Part shown: piece after piece, positions 42,286 through 50,452 of the stretch
Layout of the letters: each line of letters opens with the position of its first letter
Position numbering within the stretch: position 1 is the first letter of the stretch
Assembly: GCA_001029295.1 (NCBI GenBank)
Contig: LDXJ01000062.1
Location: forward strand, 310,001-374,000
Reading direction: 5' to 3'
DNA: 64,000 nucleotides
DNA from: Peptococcaceae bacterium CEB3
Lineage (GTDB): Bacteria > Bacillota > Desulfitobacteriia > Desulfitobacteriales > Desulfitobacteriaceae
The notes under the pieces: generated by a model
Database searches by the model: none
The model's input: the letters and a program-made list of their open reading frames with translations, nothing else
What the model was told of the DNA's origin: nothing
Translations under genes and position numbers: made by a program

Positions 42286-43257
42286 TTGTCCCAAAAGGAT
42301 GCAGGTTCAGAACGGGTGAAATTGGACGAAATACTAAAATCCTTGTTCACAGTGTCCGGCAAAGTACTGATCAATATGTTAAACAGCTTATTCAAAGAGA
42401 ACTATGCTATAGAAGCAACCGAGGTAAGCTTTGGTAGCAATGAATTCGTTGATGATGAGTACAATATACTAAGAGGAGATTTCTTCCTTAAACTTGGTGA
42501 CGCTGATAAATCTGGTCATTATCACATAGAAATACAGACACTCAACGATGACAGTATGGTTATCAGAATGTTAGAGTACGGAATTAGTAAAGCTAAGGAA
42601 ATAGCCAAAGGCCCTGGAGACCAAGAGGAAACGGCATTCTACATCCCTAAACAATTGGTAATCTTCATAGAACAAAACCCAAGCATTAAAGATGAACTAA
42701 GACTGAGACTGATCTTCCCAGATGGACAGGAAGTAAAATACCGGGTACCGGTCATGAAATACTGGGAATATGGAAAAGAAGAGATCTTAGAACAAAGACT
42801 CTACCCACTGTTGCCCTTACAGGTATTTAAGTTACGCTATCAGATGGAGAAGATAAAACTAAGAAAGACACATACAGAACAAGAACTGTGGGAATTGATC
42901 GAGAAAGCTAAACAGGTAGTGGAAGAAATGGCTAATGAAGCAGCTAGACTGTGTAAAGATGGGGAAATAGACGGAGGAGACCTGCACACAATGCTGTTAG
43001 CGAATGAAGAACTCTTCCGATACTTAAACAGCCGATATTGTAATGATGAAAAACTAAATGAGGAGGTGCTAAGCATGACTAGAACGTTGTATGATCCGAT
43101 AGTAGCAGAAAAAGCTAAGCAAGAAGGAAAGCGAGAAGGGAAACTAGAAGCAGCCCGAAGCGCATTGTTAAAAGGGTTCTCGTTAGAAGACATTGCTGAG
43201 ATAACCGGCCTACCCCTGGAAACTTTGCAGAAGTTGAAAGCGGAACTAACAAACTAG
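42286..43257 (+). CDS. Rpn/PD-(D/E)XK-family transposase-type nuclease
   Basis: 323 residues. N-terminal nuclease core typical of the PDDEXK_2 'Rpn family recombination-promoting nuclease/putative transposase': LDEILKSLF, ILRGDFFLKLGD, YHIEIQTLNDDSMVIRMLEY (the ExQ and metal-site region), IPKQLVIFIEQNP. The C-terminal tail has the usual GKREGKLEAARSALLKGFSL and LPLETLQKLKAE. The family nicks DNA and promotes RecA-independent recombination; often a multi-copy mobile gene. Start TTG 42286 after AGGTGAG; TATAAT at 42255-42260. Placed inside the island next to a recombination scar. Confidence 0.85.
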   Translation: MSQKDAGSERVKLDEILKSLFTVSGKVLINMLNSLFKENYAIEATEVSFGSNEFVDDEYNILRGDFFLKLGDADKSGHYHIEIQTLNDDSMVIRMLEYGISKAKEIAKGPGDQEETAFYIPKQLVIFIEQNPSIKDELRLRLIFPDGQEVKYRVPVMKYWEYGKEEILEQRLYPLLPLQVFKLRYQMEKIKLRKTHTEQELWELIEKAKQVVEEMANEAARLCKDGEIDGGDLHTMLLANEELFRYLNSRYCNDEKLNEEVLSMTRTLYDPIVAEKAKQEGKREGKLEAARSALLKGFSLEDIAEITGLPLETLQKLKAELTN

Positions 43258-43321
43258 GGCAGTGCCAGGATTTCCCCCCCCACACGACGGGAACCATTCT
43301 GCAAAGCTTCCTGTTTAGGGA

Positions 43322-43351
43322 TTGACAAGCCCGGTGCCGATGTGCTAGGCT
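43322..43351 (+). promoter_or_regulatory. Promoter of the cobalamin-riboswitch operon
   Basis: TTGACA (43322-43327), 18-bp spacer, TAGGCT (43346-43351). A degraded copy lies in the left scar at 37605-37640. Confidence 0.55.
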
Positions 43352-43382
43352 GAAAGTGTGAAAACTCAATATATGCGGCGCG

Positions 43383-43545
43383 AGTATACTTTCTTTAGAG
43401 AAAGTATTGAAAAGGGAAGTCAGTACGAATCTGACGCGGTCCCGCCACTGTGATAGTGAGCGGCCTTACATAGTGTCACTGGGTAAAACCGGGAAGACGT
43501 AAGGCGGCGATGAACTTAAGCCAGGAGACCTGCTCGCTCCGGAAC
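43383..43545 (+). promoter_or_regulatory. Cobalamin (AdoCbl) riboswitch
   Basis: The conserved core is readable: AAAAGGGAAGTC, GCGGTCCCGCCACTGTGA, GTCACTGGG, CCGGGAAGACG, GGCGATGAACTTAAG and the B12 box AAGCCAGGAGACCTGC (43518-43533). Expected to shut off the downstream importer when cobalamin is bound, probably through the terminator at 43623-43657. TGCTCGC (43531) can pair with GCGAGCA (43614), a candidate expression-platform helix. Confidence 0.95.
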
Positions 43546-43622
43546 AGCACAGATACCTACGGAAGATAGGGGAGGTGTTGCTTTTGCCGGGTAACCATCG
43601 ATCCGGCTAGGCGAGCAAGGCG

Positions 43623-43657
43623 AAACCCTTTACAGGTATTCTGTAGAGGGTTTTTTT
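43623..43657 (+). terminator. Riboswitch-controlled terminator
   Basis: AAACCCTTTACAG / CTGTAGAGGGTTT stem, 5-nt loop, then TTTTTTT; between the riboswitch and the first gene. Confidence 0.88.
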
Positions 43658-43687
43658 CTGTGTCGAGGCGGATAACTCTACGTACAA

Positions 43688-43745
43688 ACGAATCGCGTGC
43701 ATATGCACGAAACGAATCGCGTGCGTATGCACGAAACGAATCATC
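43688..43745 (+). repeat. 24-bp tandem palindromic repeat in the B12 leader
   Basis: Units at 43688 and 43712 and a truncated one at 43736. Each holds ACGAATCGCGTGC then ATATGCACGAA or GTATGCACGAA, so CGTGCATATGCACG is a perfect palindrome in the first unit. It lies after the riboswitch terminator and before the first ribosome site. Confidence 0.75.
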
Positions 43746-43795
43746 TAGGTCCGGTTTAATTGCTCCGTTTATCTCAAGAGGAGGGGTAGATAGTG

Positions 43796-44038
43796 ATGAG
43801 TCCCGAAAATGACAAAGGCACCACGGTGGAAGAGCGTAAACAGACCCTACTGGAGGCGCGCGAGGAGATCCTGATGAAGTATAAAACCGAAAAGGAGCAG
43901 CGGCTTCAGTGGCTGGTGCGTTTCATGGATATCGAAGACGAGCTGGAAGAATTGGCCCGACTGGAAAACCGGCGCACGATCCTGGGAAATCTCACGTCGG
44001 CAGGAAACTCCAGGCGGTGGAAAGCTAAGTCCTATTAA
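43796..44038 (+). CDS. Small coiled-coil protein of unknown function
   Basis: 80 residues, highly charged and helical (EERKQTLLEAREEILMKYK, FMDIEDELEELARLENRR). No signal or membrane segment. ATG 43796 follows GAGGAGGGG. It is the first gene under the cobalamin riboswitch, so a role in B12 uptake is possible, but no family is recognised. Its last codons start a 16-17 bp direct repeat (GCTAAGTCCTATTAA, twice). Confidence 0.6.
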   Translation: MSPENDKGTTVEERKQTLLEAREEILMKYKTEKEQRLQWLVRFMDIEDELEELARLENRRTILGNLTSAGNSRRWKAKSY

Positions 44039-44200
44039 AGAGCTAAGTCCTATTAACTGAGACGCAAGGTGTTGGAATGGCAAAAGAAGACCGGGAAGTG
44101 ATTCAGGGCAAGAGTGCTGATTTGAGGTAAGGTACAAATCCGGTGGAAATCTCAAGGCGCGATTTTTATGAGGTGGAAATTTTGGAGAGGGGTTTTGAAG

Positions 44201-45325
44201 ATGCTCGGATACCGAAGGAAACTGTCTTTAGTTCTAACCGTAATACTTACGCTGGTTTTACTCGCAGGCTGCGGCACAGTGCAGAAAGCGGCAGCTACGG
44301 GTGCCGTAAAGCTGGAATATGCCAAAGGTTTTAAGATCGCCAATGTCGGCGGCGGCTGCCAAGAGGTGACGGACGGTGAAGGGCGGACCTTGCTTTTGGT
44401 GCCGCGGGGCCAACAAACGCCAACTGGCTACAAAAACCTACCTGTAATTTATACACCGGTAAAACGTGTCGTGGCAGTTTCTACGACGGAGGCCGCCTTC
44501 CTGAGGCCTTTGGGGGAGTTGGGCAGCATTATTGGCGTTACTATTGATAAAAACCAGTGGTATATCGACCCGGTGAAAGAGGGAATGGCGAGCGGCAAGA
44601 TCCAAATGGTAGGTGGCGGCGCCGGGATGGGACCGTTGGCTTACGGCAAGATCGTCGCTTTGAGACCGGACCTGGTCTTTATGAGCACCGGGACATCGGG
44701 AGATGTTCAGACCTTAAAAAAATTGGAAGGACTCAAGATTCCGGTGGCCGTTGACAACAGCTGGCTGGAAAGCGATCCCTTGGGCAGATTGGAGTGGATC
44801 AAGTTTATAGCTGCTTTTTACGGGAAGGAACAACAGGCGGATCAATTCTTCACTCAGGCGGTGCAAAAAGTCTCCGGTATTAAAGAGAAAGTGGCCGGGG
44901 ACAAAGACAAACCCAAAGTCTTATGGGGGATGATCTACCAAGGTAAGGCCTATGTGCCGGGGGGAGATTCTTACGCAGCCAAAATGATCGCGCTGGCCGG
45001 GGGTGATTATCTCTTTAAAAACCTTAAAGGGACAGGCAGTGTGCCGATTACGTTGGAAGAGTATTATGCCAAAGGCAAAGAAGCCAATGTCTATATTTCT
45101 GACACGATGCCCAATTACGGAGTCACTTCCATCGCCGATATTAGCAAGCAGTCGCCGGTCCTGGCGGAACTTCCCACGATCAAGCAGGGAAAAGTGTGGT
45201 GTTATCAACCCTGGTATTTCCAGTCGCTGGATAAGACGGATGAGATCATTGGGGATCTGGCGAAGATTTTCCATCCTCATCTCTTTGCCGGAAGGCAATT
45301 GCAAGAGCTTATGAAGCTGAAATGA
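44201..45325 (+). CDS. btuF: ABC-transporter substrate-binding lipoprotein, BtuF/FepB-like
   Basis: Binds a corrinoid (inferred from the riboswitch) outside the membrane. 374 residues; signal peptide with lipobox LLAGC. The periplasmic-binding-protein type-III fold is suggested by VKRVVAVSTTEAAFLRPLGEL, ALRPDLVFMSTG, and WGMIYQGKAYVPGGDSYAAKMIALAGG. ATG 44201 follows GGAGAGGGG by 8 nt and is preferred over ATG 44168. A 53-bp piece of it (44419-44471) is duplicated at the left end of the island, and its 3' end is partly repeated 71 bp downstream. Confidence 0.87.
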   Translation: MLGYRRKLSLVLTVILTLVLLAGCGTVQKAAATGAVKLEYAKGFKIANVGGGCQEVTDGEGRTLLLVPRGQQTPTGYKNLPVIYTPVKRVVAVSTTEAAFLRPLGELGSIIGVTIDKNQWYIDPVKEGMASGKIQMVGGGAGMGPLAYGKIVALRPDLVFMSTGTSGDVQTLKKLEGLKIPVAVDNSWLESDPLGRLEWIKFIAAFYGKEQQADQFFTQAVQKVSGIKEKVAGDKDKPKVLWGMIYQGKAYVPGGDSYAAKMIALAGGDYLFKNLKGTGSVPITLEEYYAKGKEANVYISDTMPNYGVTSIADISKQSPVLAELPTIKQGKVWCYQPWYFQSLDKTDEIIGDLAKIFHPHLFAGRQLQELMKLK

Positions 45326-45390
45326 CCGTGATTACGGTTTAAAAGAGGGCTAACTTTGCCAGAAGGCAACTGCAAGAGTTTATGAAACTC
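45284..45390 (+). repeat. Partial duplication of the btuF 3' end
   Basis: TTTGCCGGAAGGCAATTGCA (45284) recurs 71 bp on as TTTGCCAGAAGGCAACTGCA (45355), similar for 36 bp. The first copy contains the btuF C-terminus; the second makes a short in-frame lead-in before the permease. Confidence 0.8.
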
Positions 45391-45465
45391 TTGCGAGCTA
45401 GAGGTGAGTTCTGCTTTCACCGAGACAGAAAGGGAAATCGTCCGGGAAGAAAGCGGACGTTTTAC

Positions 45466-46521
45466 ATGGTGACAGAGGTGATTCCTAAAAGTTTTTCCCG
45501 TTTTTCGAGCCCCATCGGTTGTAAGCCATTTTATTTATTGGCGCTGTTGAGTATTTTACTGGTTTTGACTCTCATTTTGAGCCTGACGCTCGGTTCGGTG
45601 GCAATTCCTCTCAAAGATTTAAGCCAGGTTTTATTGGGCCAGGGGAGTCATACGGTGGACAAAACGGTGATCTTGGACATCCGTTTGCCGCGGGCTTTGG
45701 CGGCAGCCTTTGGGGGAGCGGCCCTGGCGGTCAGCGGACTGCTCTTGCAGATTTTCTTTCGTAATCCCATTGTCGACCCTTATGTGTTGGGAGTTTCTTC
45801 CGGTGCTACATTGGTCGTCGCCCTGCTGATGCTGACAGGGTTCAGCCTGGGCATGGGGTCAGTCTCACCGTTCTTGGTCACGCTGGCCGCTCTTATCGGT
45901 GCCTTGGGAGTCGTAGTCCTGGTCATGGCGATTGCCAATCGGGTTAAAAGTGTGGTGACTTTACTGGTGATCGGCCTGATGATCGGCTATCTCTGCAGTG
46001 CCGTCGTCAATATCCTTATGACTTTTGCCGAAAAGGAAAATCTCCACAATTTTATCCTTTGGACTTTGGGCAGCTTTTCCGGTTTCGACTGGAGGGAAGT
46101 GGAAATCTTGGCGCCGGTGGGCGGGGTTTTGTTGGCTGCAGCCTACCTCCTCAGTAAACCGCTCAATGCCCTGTTGTTAGGAGAGGATTATGCGCAAAGC
46201 ATGGGCGTGAAGATCAAGAAGCTGCGACGGGGCACCGTTTTGATTTCCAGCGCCTTGACCGCTTTGGTGACGGCTTTCGCCGGGCCTGTGGCTTTTATCG
46301 GTCTGGCCAGCCCGCATTTAGCGCGCTTGATCCTTGGTACTTCCGATAACAAGATCCTTATTCCGGCCACCATTCTCCTGGGGGCCACGGTTACGACTTT
46401 GTGTGATCTGTTGGCCCGGATCAGTTTTTCTCCGGTGGAGCTGCCCATTAGTGCTATCACCTCTTTGTTGGGTGCGCCTATTGTCATCAGCCTGCTCATG
46501 AAAAGGAGGACGAGCTTATGA
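45466..46521 (+). CDS. btuC: ABC-transporter permease, BtuC/FecCD family
   Basis: 351 residues, about ten hydrophobic segments. Family signatures: DIRLPRALAAAFGGAALAVS, LLLQIFFRNPIVDPYVLGVS, LGSFSGFDW, and GPVAFIGLASPHLARLI (coupling helix to the ATPase). Start taken at ATG 45466; the upstream in-frame codons come from the duplicated btuF tail, and no strong ribosome site is visible for either. It overlaps the ATPase start by four bases (ATGA). Confidence 0.9.
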   Translation: MVTEVIPKSFSRFSSPIGCKPFYLLALLSILLVLTLILSLTLGSVAIPLKDLSQVLLGQGSHTVDKTVILDIRLPRALAAAFGGAALAVSGLLLQIFFRNPIVDPYVLGVSSGATLVVALLMLTGFSLGMGSVSPFLVTLAALIGALGVVVLVMAIANRVKSVVTLLVIGLMIGYLCSAVVNILMTFAEKENLHNFILWTLGSFSGFDWREVEILAPVGGVLLAAAYLLSKPLNALLLGEDYAQSMGVKIKKLRRGTVLISSALTALVTAFAGPVAFIGLASPHLARLILGTSDNKILIPATILLGATVTTLCDLLARISFSPVELPISAITSLLGAPIVISLLMKRRTSL

Positions 46522-47765
46522 GTATCGTTCAAACCAAAGAATTGGCCGTGGGCTATGAAGGCCGGACGGTTGTCGGCCAGATCAATCTGGAGGCTTTAAA
46601 GGGTCAGTTTATCTGTCTCCTCGGTCCCAACGGTTCCGGCAAATCCACGATCATCCGTACTCTGTCCGGGTTACTGAGGCCGCTGGGAGGCTCCGTGTTT
46701 CTGAAAGGTGAGCATCTTTACACGATTCAGCCTCAGGATTTAGCCAAGACGATGGCGGTGGTCTTGACCGAACGCCTCTCCCCCGGTTTGATCAAGGTCT
46801 TTGATCTAGTAGCGATGGGCAGGTATCCCTATACGGGTTTTTTTGGCCGCCTGACCGGGAAAGACGCGGGGAAGGTTTGGGAGGCTCTGAGCTTAGTCGG
46901 TGCCGGTAAGTTGGCCGGCAGATATTTCAATGAACTGAGTGACGGTGAGAAACAAAAAGTGCTCATGGCCCGGGCCTTAGTGCAGGAACCGGAAGTGCTG
47001 ATCTTGGATGAACCGACGTCTCATCTTGACCTGAAACATCGCCTGGAGGTCATGGCTATTTTGCGTCGGCTCACGCAAAAGAAAGGCATCACAGTCATCC
47101 TTTCTTTGCATGAAGTGGATATGGCTCTCAAAAGTTGCGAACTCGTCATTCTGGTCAAGAACGGGAAAATACTTGCCTATGGACCGCCGGAAGAAATCTT
47201 GGGTGATGAAAGGGTTGCTGAACTCTACGATATTGATTGTGCCAATTTCAGCAATTGCCTGGGTGGTATTGAACTGAGAAACGGTGGAGGTGCCGGGGTC
47301 TTTGTTTTGGCCGGGGGCGGCAGCGGTGCCTTGGTTTACCGGCTGCTCAATAAACAGGGTTTCAGCCTCAGTACCGGAGTCATCCCTGAGAACGATATAG
47401 ATTACCATGTGGGCCAAGCGTTGGGCGCAACCGTCATCAGTGAGAAGCCTTTCGAGGAGATCAGCAAATCCTCGCTCAACAGAGCCGTCTTCGCCAGTAC
47501 CCAAGCGGCTTACATCCTTGATGCCGGCTTTCCGGTAGGCACACAGAACAAGCGCAACCTGGATCTTGTCAAGCAGGTCTTAGCCCAAGGCCGGACGATC
47601 TACAGCCTGCGGAATCCCAAGGAAATTCGCCTCCTATTTGGAGAGGGTAAAGGCCAATGGGTCTTTTGTCCGACAACAGGTGCGCTGTTGTCGCAACTGA
47701 AAATAGAAGAGGGCCAGCGTCAGGGAAAAAATGCTTCAACTTCCGCAGCTGTCGTTGTGGGTTAA
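46518..47765 (+). CDS. btuD: ABC-transporter ATPase, BtuD/FecE-like, with extra C-terminal domain
   Basis: 415 residues. Residues 1 to ~250 are a complete importer ATPase: Walker A LLGPNGSGKST, signature NELSDGEKQKVLMARAL, Walker B VLILDEPTSHLDL, switch His in LSLHEVDMA. After ~255 comes a ~150-residue domain with a Gly-rich Rossmann-like start (GVFVLAGGGSGALVYRLLN) and DIDYHVGQALGATVISEKPF, seen in some archaeal and clostridial corrinoid/iron ABC ATPases but absent from ordinary BtuD. Its role is unknown. Ends inside a 64-bp direct repeat. Confidence 0.88.
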   Translation: MSIVQTKELAVGYEGRTVVGQINLEALKGQFICLLGPNGSGKSTIIRTLSGLLRPLGGSVFLKGEHLYTIQPQDLAKTMAVVLTERLSPGLIKVFDLVAMGRYPYTGFFGRLTGKDAGKVWEALSLVGAGKLAGRYFNELSDGEKQKVLMARALVQEPEVLILDEPTSHLDLKHRLEVMAILRRLTQKKGITVILSLHEVDMALKSCELVILVKNGKILAYGPPEEILGDERVAELYDIDCANFSNCLGGIELRNGGGAGVFVLAGGGSGALVYRLLNKQGFSLSTGVIPENDIDYHVGQALGATVISEKPFEEISKSSLNRAVFASTQAAYILDAGFPVGTQNKRNLDLVKQVLAQGRTIYSLRNPKEIRLLFGEGKGQWVFCPTTGALLSQLKIEEGQRQGKNASTSAAVVVG

Positions 47766-47878
47766 GACAGGTACTCCGGCTTCCGGTCATGACCCACGTG
47801 ACTGTGATTGACAGCCCCTGCAGAGTTAAGACATCTACTCCGGCTTCTGGTCTCTGAGCCGTGGCCTCTGATTTACAG
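47761..47878 (+). repeat. 64-bp direct repeat across the btuD stop
   Basis: GTTAAGACAGGTACTCCGGC (47761) recurs as GTTAAGACATCTACTCCGGC (47825), with similarity continuing to GATTGACAG/GATTTACAG. The first copy contains the btuD stop codon. Confidence 0.75.
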
Positions 47879-47940
47879 TTAGGTCGCGGAGGGATAGTTA
47901 CTCAACCCGACGAGCTTTTAGCTAATCTAGCGGAGGCAGT

Positions 47941-49962
47941 TCATTCCCGGTATTCAAAAGCGGCTAACTCGGCGGCAGCCTGGGTGCCGGCCGGGGTGAG
48001 TTCAAGCCCTCTCACTCCGCGATGAACGGTTAAGAGCCCGTTCTGTCTAAGCTCCTGAATGAGCCGGCGGGCCGTGGCTTCCGGAATGCCAAGCATGGTG
48101 GCAAGGGAACGGCGGCCGACATGTTTGCCCTCGGCAAGAGCCTTGGCTATTTCCCTGAGCGCCGAATTGACCGGGAGCTGTCGGGGTAGCCTTGGGCCGG
48201 TAAGGCCCGCGGTCATTTCCGGGGGAAGCAAGTCTGGGTCGGGAGTCGAATCCGGGCAGATGTTGACAAGGTATTCCACGATATTATGCAGTTCCCGGAT
48301 GTTTCCCGGCCAGTTATAGGTCAGGAAAAAAGGGGCTACAGCGTGAAAATAGGCGTCAGGTTTCATGCAAAGACGGCTTCTGAAATAGCGAAGGTAGAAA
48401 TCCACTGCAATAGGCATGACGTCCTCTCTCCGCTCTCTGAGCGGGGGCAAGGCGAGTGGAAGGACGTTCAGGCGGTAAAAAAGGTCCTGGCGGAACCGCC
48501 CCGCCGCGACCAGGTCTTTCAAGCTGGTGTTGGTGGCTGCGATGATGCGCACGTCGACGGGGATGACCTTGGACCCGCCAATGCGGCGTATCTGTTTTTC
48601 CTGCAGAACCCGTAAAAGCTTTACTTGAAAGGTCAGTGGGGCTTCTCCGATTTCATCAAGAAAGAGGGTGCCTTTGTGGGCTTGCTCAAAGAGTCCCGGG
48701 GCGCCTTCTTTTTTGGCGCCGGTGAAGGCACCTTCTGCATAGCCGAATAACTCGCTCTCCAGAAGGCTTTCGGGCAAGGAAGCAACATTGACGGCGACAA
48801 AAGGCCACTTTTGCCGGGGGCTCGCATTATGGATGCTTTGGGCGAAAAGTTCCTTGCCGGTACCGCTTTCTCCTTGAATTAAGATCGGGGACTCGGATGA
48901 CGCGAGCCTGTGGGCGAGGGCTTTGGTTTGGACCATAACGGCGCTTTTACCCAGAATATGCTTGAACGAATAAGGTGCGAGGTATTGCCGGGCCACAACT
49001 TTGCGCCTTAACTCCTGTTCGAGGCGCTGAATTTCCGTGACGTCTTTGAGAGTGAGCACTTTGCCGCGAAAGCCGTGCCGGTTCAGAGTGGAATGGGTGA
49101 CGACGACATCCCTATTGTTCAAACGGAGAAATTTTTCCCCACTGGGCCTATTCTGTGTCGAAAGGGAGAGAAGTTCCGGCGGGAGCCCTTCGTCAGCCAA
49201 GGTCCGCCCGACGGCCAAGCCGTTCGGAATCCCCATGATGTCCCCGGCTACACTGTTGAAGACCGAGATGCGACCGTTTTCATCCAGGGCCAGGATCCCG
49301 TCATGCACTGTGTTCATAATGGTTTCAAGTTGGCTTTTCATCAACTCGTTTTGATCAGCCATGCTTTTCGTCTCTTTGATCCGCTGTATAATATCACGCA
49401 AGTATTTGGCTGAGAGGAGGTTAGCCCGTTCGTCAGCCAGACTGAGAAAGTCCAAGATTTCAAATAGGGTCGTGAAGTCCATAGCGCGGGTCTGGATATC
49501 GACGATCTCTTCTACAAACCCTGGGACGAGTGCTACTTCCCCCGGTGTCACGGCCATTTTCAAACGCGGAAAGATGGTGGCTTCCGGAGCGTAAGGGAAA
49601 TAGTTAATATGGTCGATGCCCAGCGCTTTGAGCAAGGAAATGGTTTCCTCTGCCGTAAAGAGATAATCGTTCACTAAGAGGACATCAGTTCCCGCCGGAA
49701 TAGCCAAGAGCTTGTCGATTTTGTGGTAGTTAATTGAGCGCCTGGCAATGATCATAGGACAGGTCTTGGTAAGATAGGGTTTGGCTAACTCGTAACAAAG
49801 CTGGCTAGAGAAAACTAAAAGGTCTGCTTCTAAGCTGCCTCCCGCAAACCCATCGAGAAAAACGCCTTGAATAAAGCAGCGCTCACCTAAAAGATCATTG
49901 AGTTGTGTGTAAAGGGTTTCTGAGGTCGCCTGTCCCTTGGCGACAATGGTCACATGGGTCAT
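47941..49962 (-). CDS. Sigma-54-dependent transcriptional activator (PAS, AAA+, winged-helix)
   Basis: 673 residues. Unrecognised N-terminal sensor (~1-200), a PAS-like domain (~205-310, NTVHDGILALDENGRISVFN), then the AAA+ sigma-54 activation domain: GESGTGKELFAQSIH (Walker A), GAFTGAKK (sigma-54 contact loop, canonical), GTLFLDEIGEAP (Walker B), WPGNIRELHN. The C-terminus (RRSLATMLGIPEATARRLIQ, ELRQNGLLTVHRG) is a winged helix, not the usual Fis type. ATG follows AAGGGGAG. Divergent from the operon with the -24/-12 promoter at 50224, its likely target. Confidence 0.93.
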   Translation of the reverse strand: MTHVTIVAKGQATSETLYTQLNDLLGERCFIQGVFLDGFAGGSLEADLLVFSSQLCYELAKPYLTKTCPMIIARRSINYHKIDKLLAIPAGTDVLLVNDYLFTAEETISLLKALGIDHINYFPYAPEATIFPRLKMAVTPGEVALVPGFVEEIVDIQTRAMDFTTLFEILDFLSLADERANLLSAKYLRDIIQRIKETKSMADQNELMKSQLETIMNTVHDGILALDENGRISVFNSVAGDIMGIPNGLAVGRTLADEGLPPELLSLSTQNRPSGEKFLRLNNRDVVVTHSTLNRHGFRGKVLTLKDVTEIQRLEQELRRKVVARQYLAPYSFKHILGKSAVMVQTKALAHRLASSESPILIQGESGTGKELFAQSIHNASPRQKWPFVAVNVASLPESLLESELFGYAEGAFTGAKKEGAPGLFEQAHKGTLFLDEIGEAPLTFQVKLLRVLQEKQIRRIGGSKVIPVDVRIIAATNTSLKDLVAAGRFRQDLFYRLNVLPLALPPLRERREDVMPIAVDFYLRYFRSRLCMKPDAYFHAVAPFFLTYNWPGNIRELHNIVEYLVNICPDSTPDPDLLPPEMTAGLTGPRLPRQLPVNSALREIAKALAEGKHVGRRSLATMLGIPEATARRLIQELRQNGLLTVHRGVRGLELTPAGTQAAAELAAFEYRE

Positions 49963-50223
49963 AACTCGTCTCCCCTTCGGGTATTAGGATATTGGGATAA
50001 TGGGATACAAAGGGATTAGAAAATTTGCCCCTTCTCCCTTTATCTTAGGGTTGAAAGTGGGCAAAGGCAAGTGCGTTTTTGGAACGGGGTTCATACTCCC
50101 TGGTTAGCCGAGCAAGCGCCCGCCCGGCCTGGAGCTTTCGCCGTGGAACGAACACCGGGGAGTGATTAATCGGTGCCTGTGCCCTAAGTGTCATATAATG
50201 CGAAGAGAAGATATAGACTGTAT

Positions 50224-50239
50224 TGGCACAGTTATTGCA
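50224..50239 (+). promoter_or_regulatory. Sigma-54 (-24/-12) promoter
   Basis: TGGCAC (50224-50229), 5 bp, TTGCA (50235-50239): the consensus TGGCAC-N5-TTGCW without mismatch, 44 bp before the first ORF. The activator is encoded just upstream in the opposite direction. No obvious upstream activator inverted repeat was found in 49963-50223. Confidence 0.92.
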
Positions 50240-50283
50240 TGTTAGAATGTAGCGAGCAGAGACAGAAGAGGAGTGACGACCAC

Positions 50284-50424
50284 ATGGGCCATCCGAATCC
50301 CAACCGGCGCAGATCCAAAAGAGGTGTGACGACGGGGGACTTAAAAAGAGGCGTAGCGACGGTAGGCTTGAGAAGAGGTACGACGACGGGAGGCTTAAGA
50401 AGAGGCATAAGACGGGAGATTTAA
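50284..50424 (+). CDS. Arg-rich 46-residue repeat peptide
   Basis: Starts MGHPNPNRRRSK and continues as nine-residue repeats RGVTTGDLK, RGVATVGLR, RGTTTGGLR, RGIRREI, encoded by a 27-bp tandem repeat (units at 50321, 50348, 50375, 50402). GAGGAGTG lies 8 nt before the ATG, and it is the first ORF behind the sigma-54 promoter. Strongly basic. Unknown; could be a real small protein or a repeat-filled leader. Confidence 0.45.
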   Translation: MGHPNPNRRRSKRGVTTGDLKRGVATVGLRRGTTTGGLRRGIRREI

Positions 50425-50452
50425 AACGGGGGGTGAAGAACTGACGGACAAA

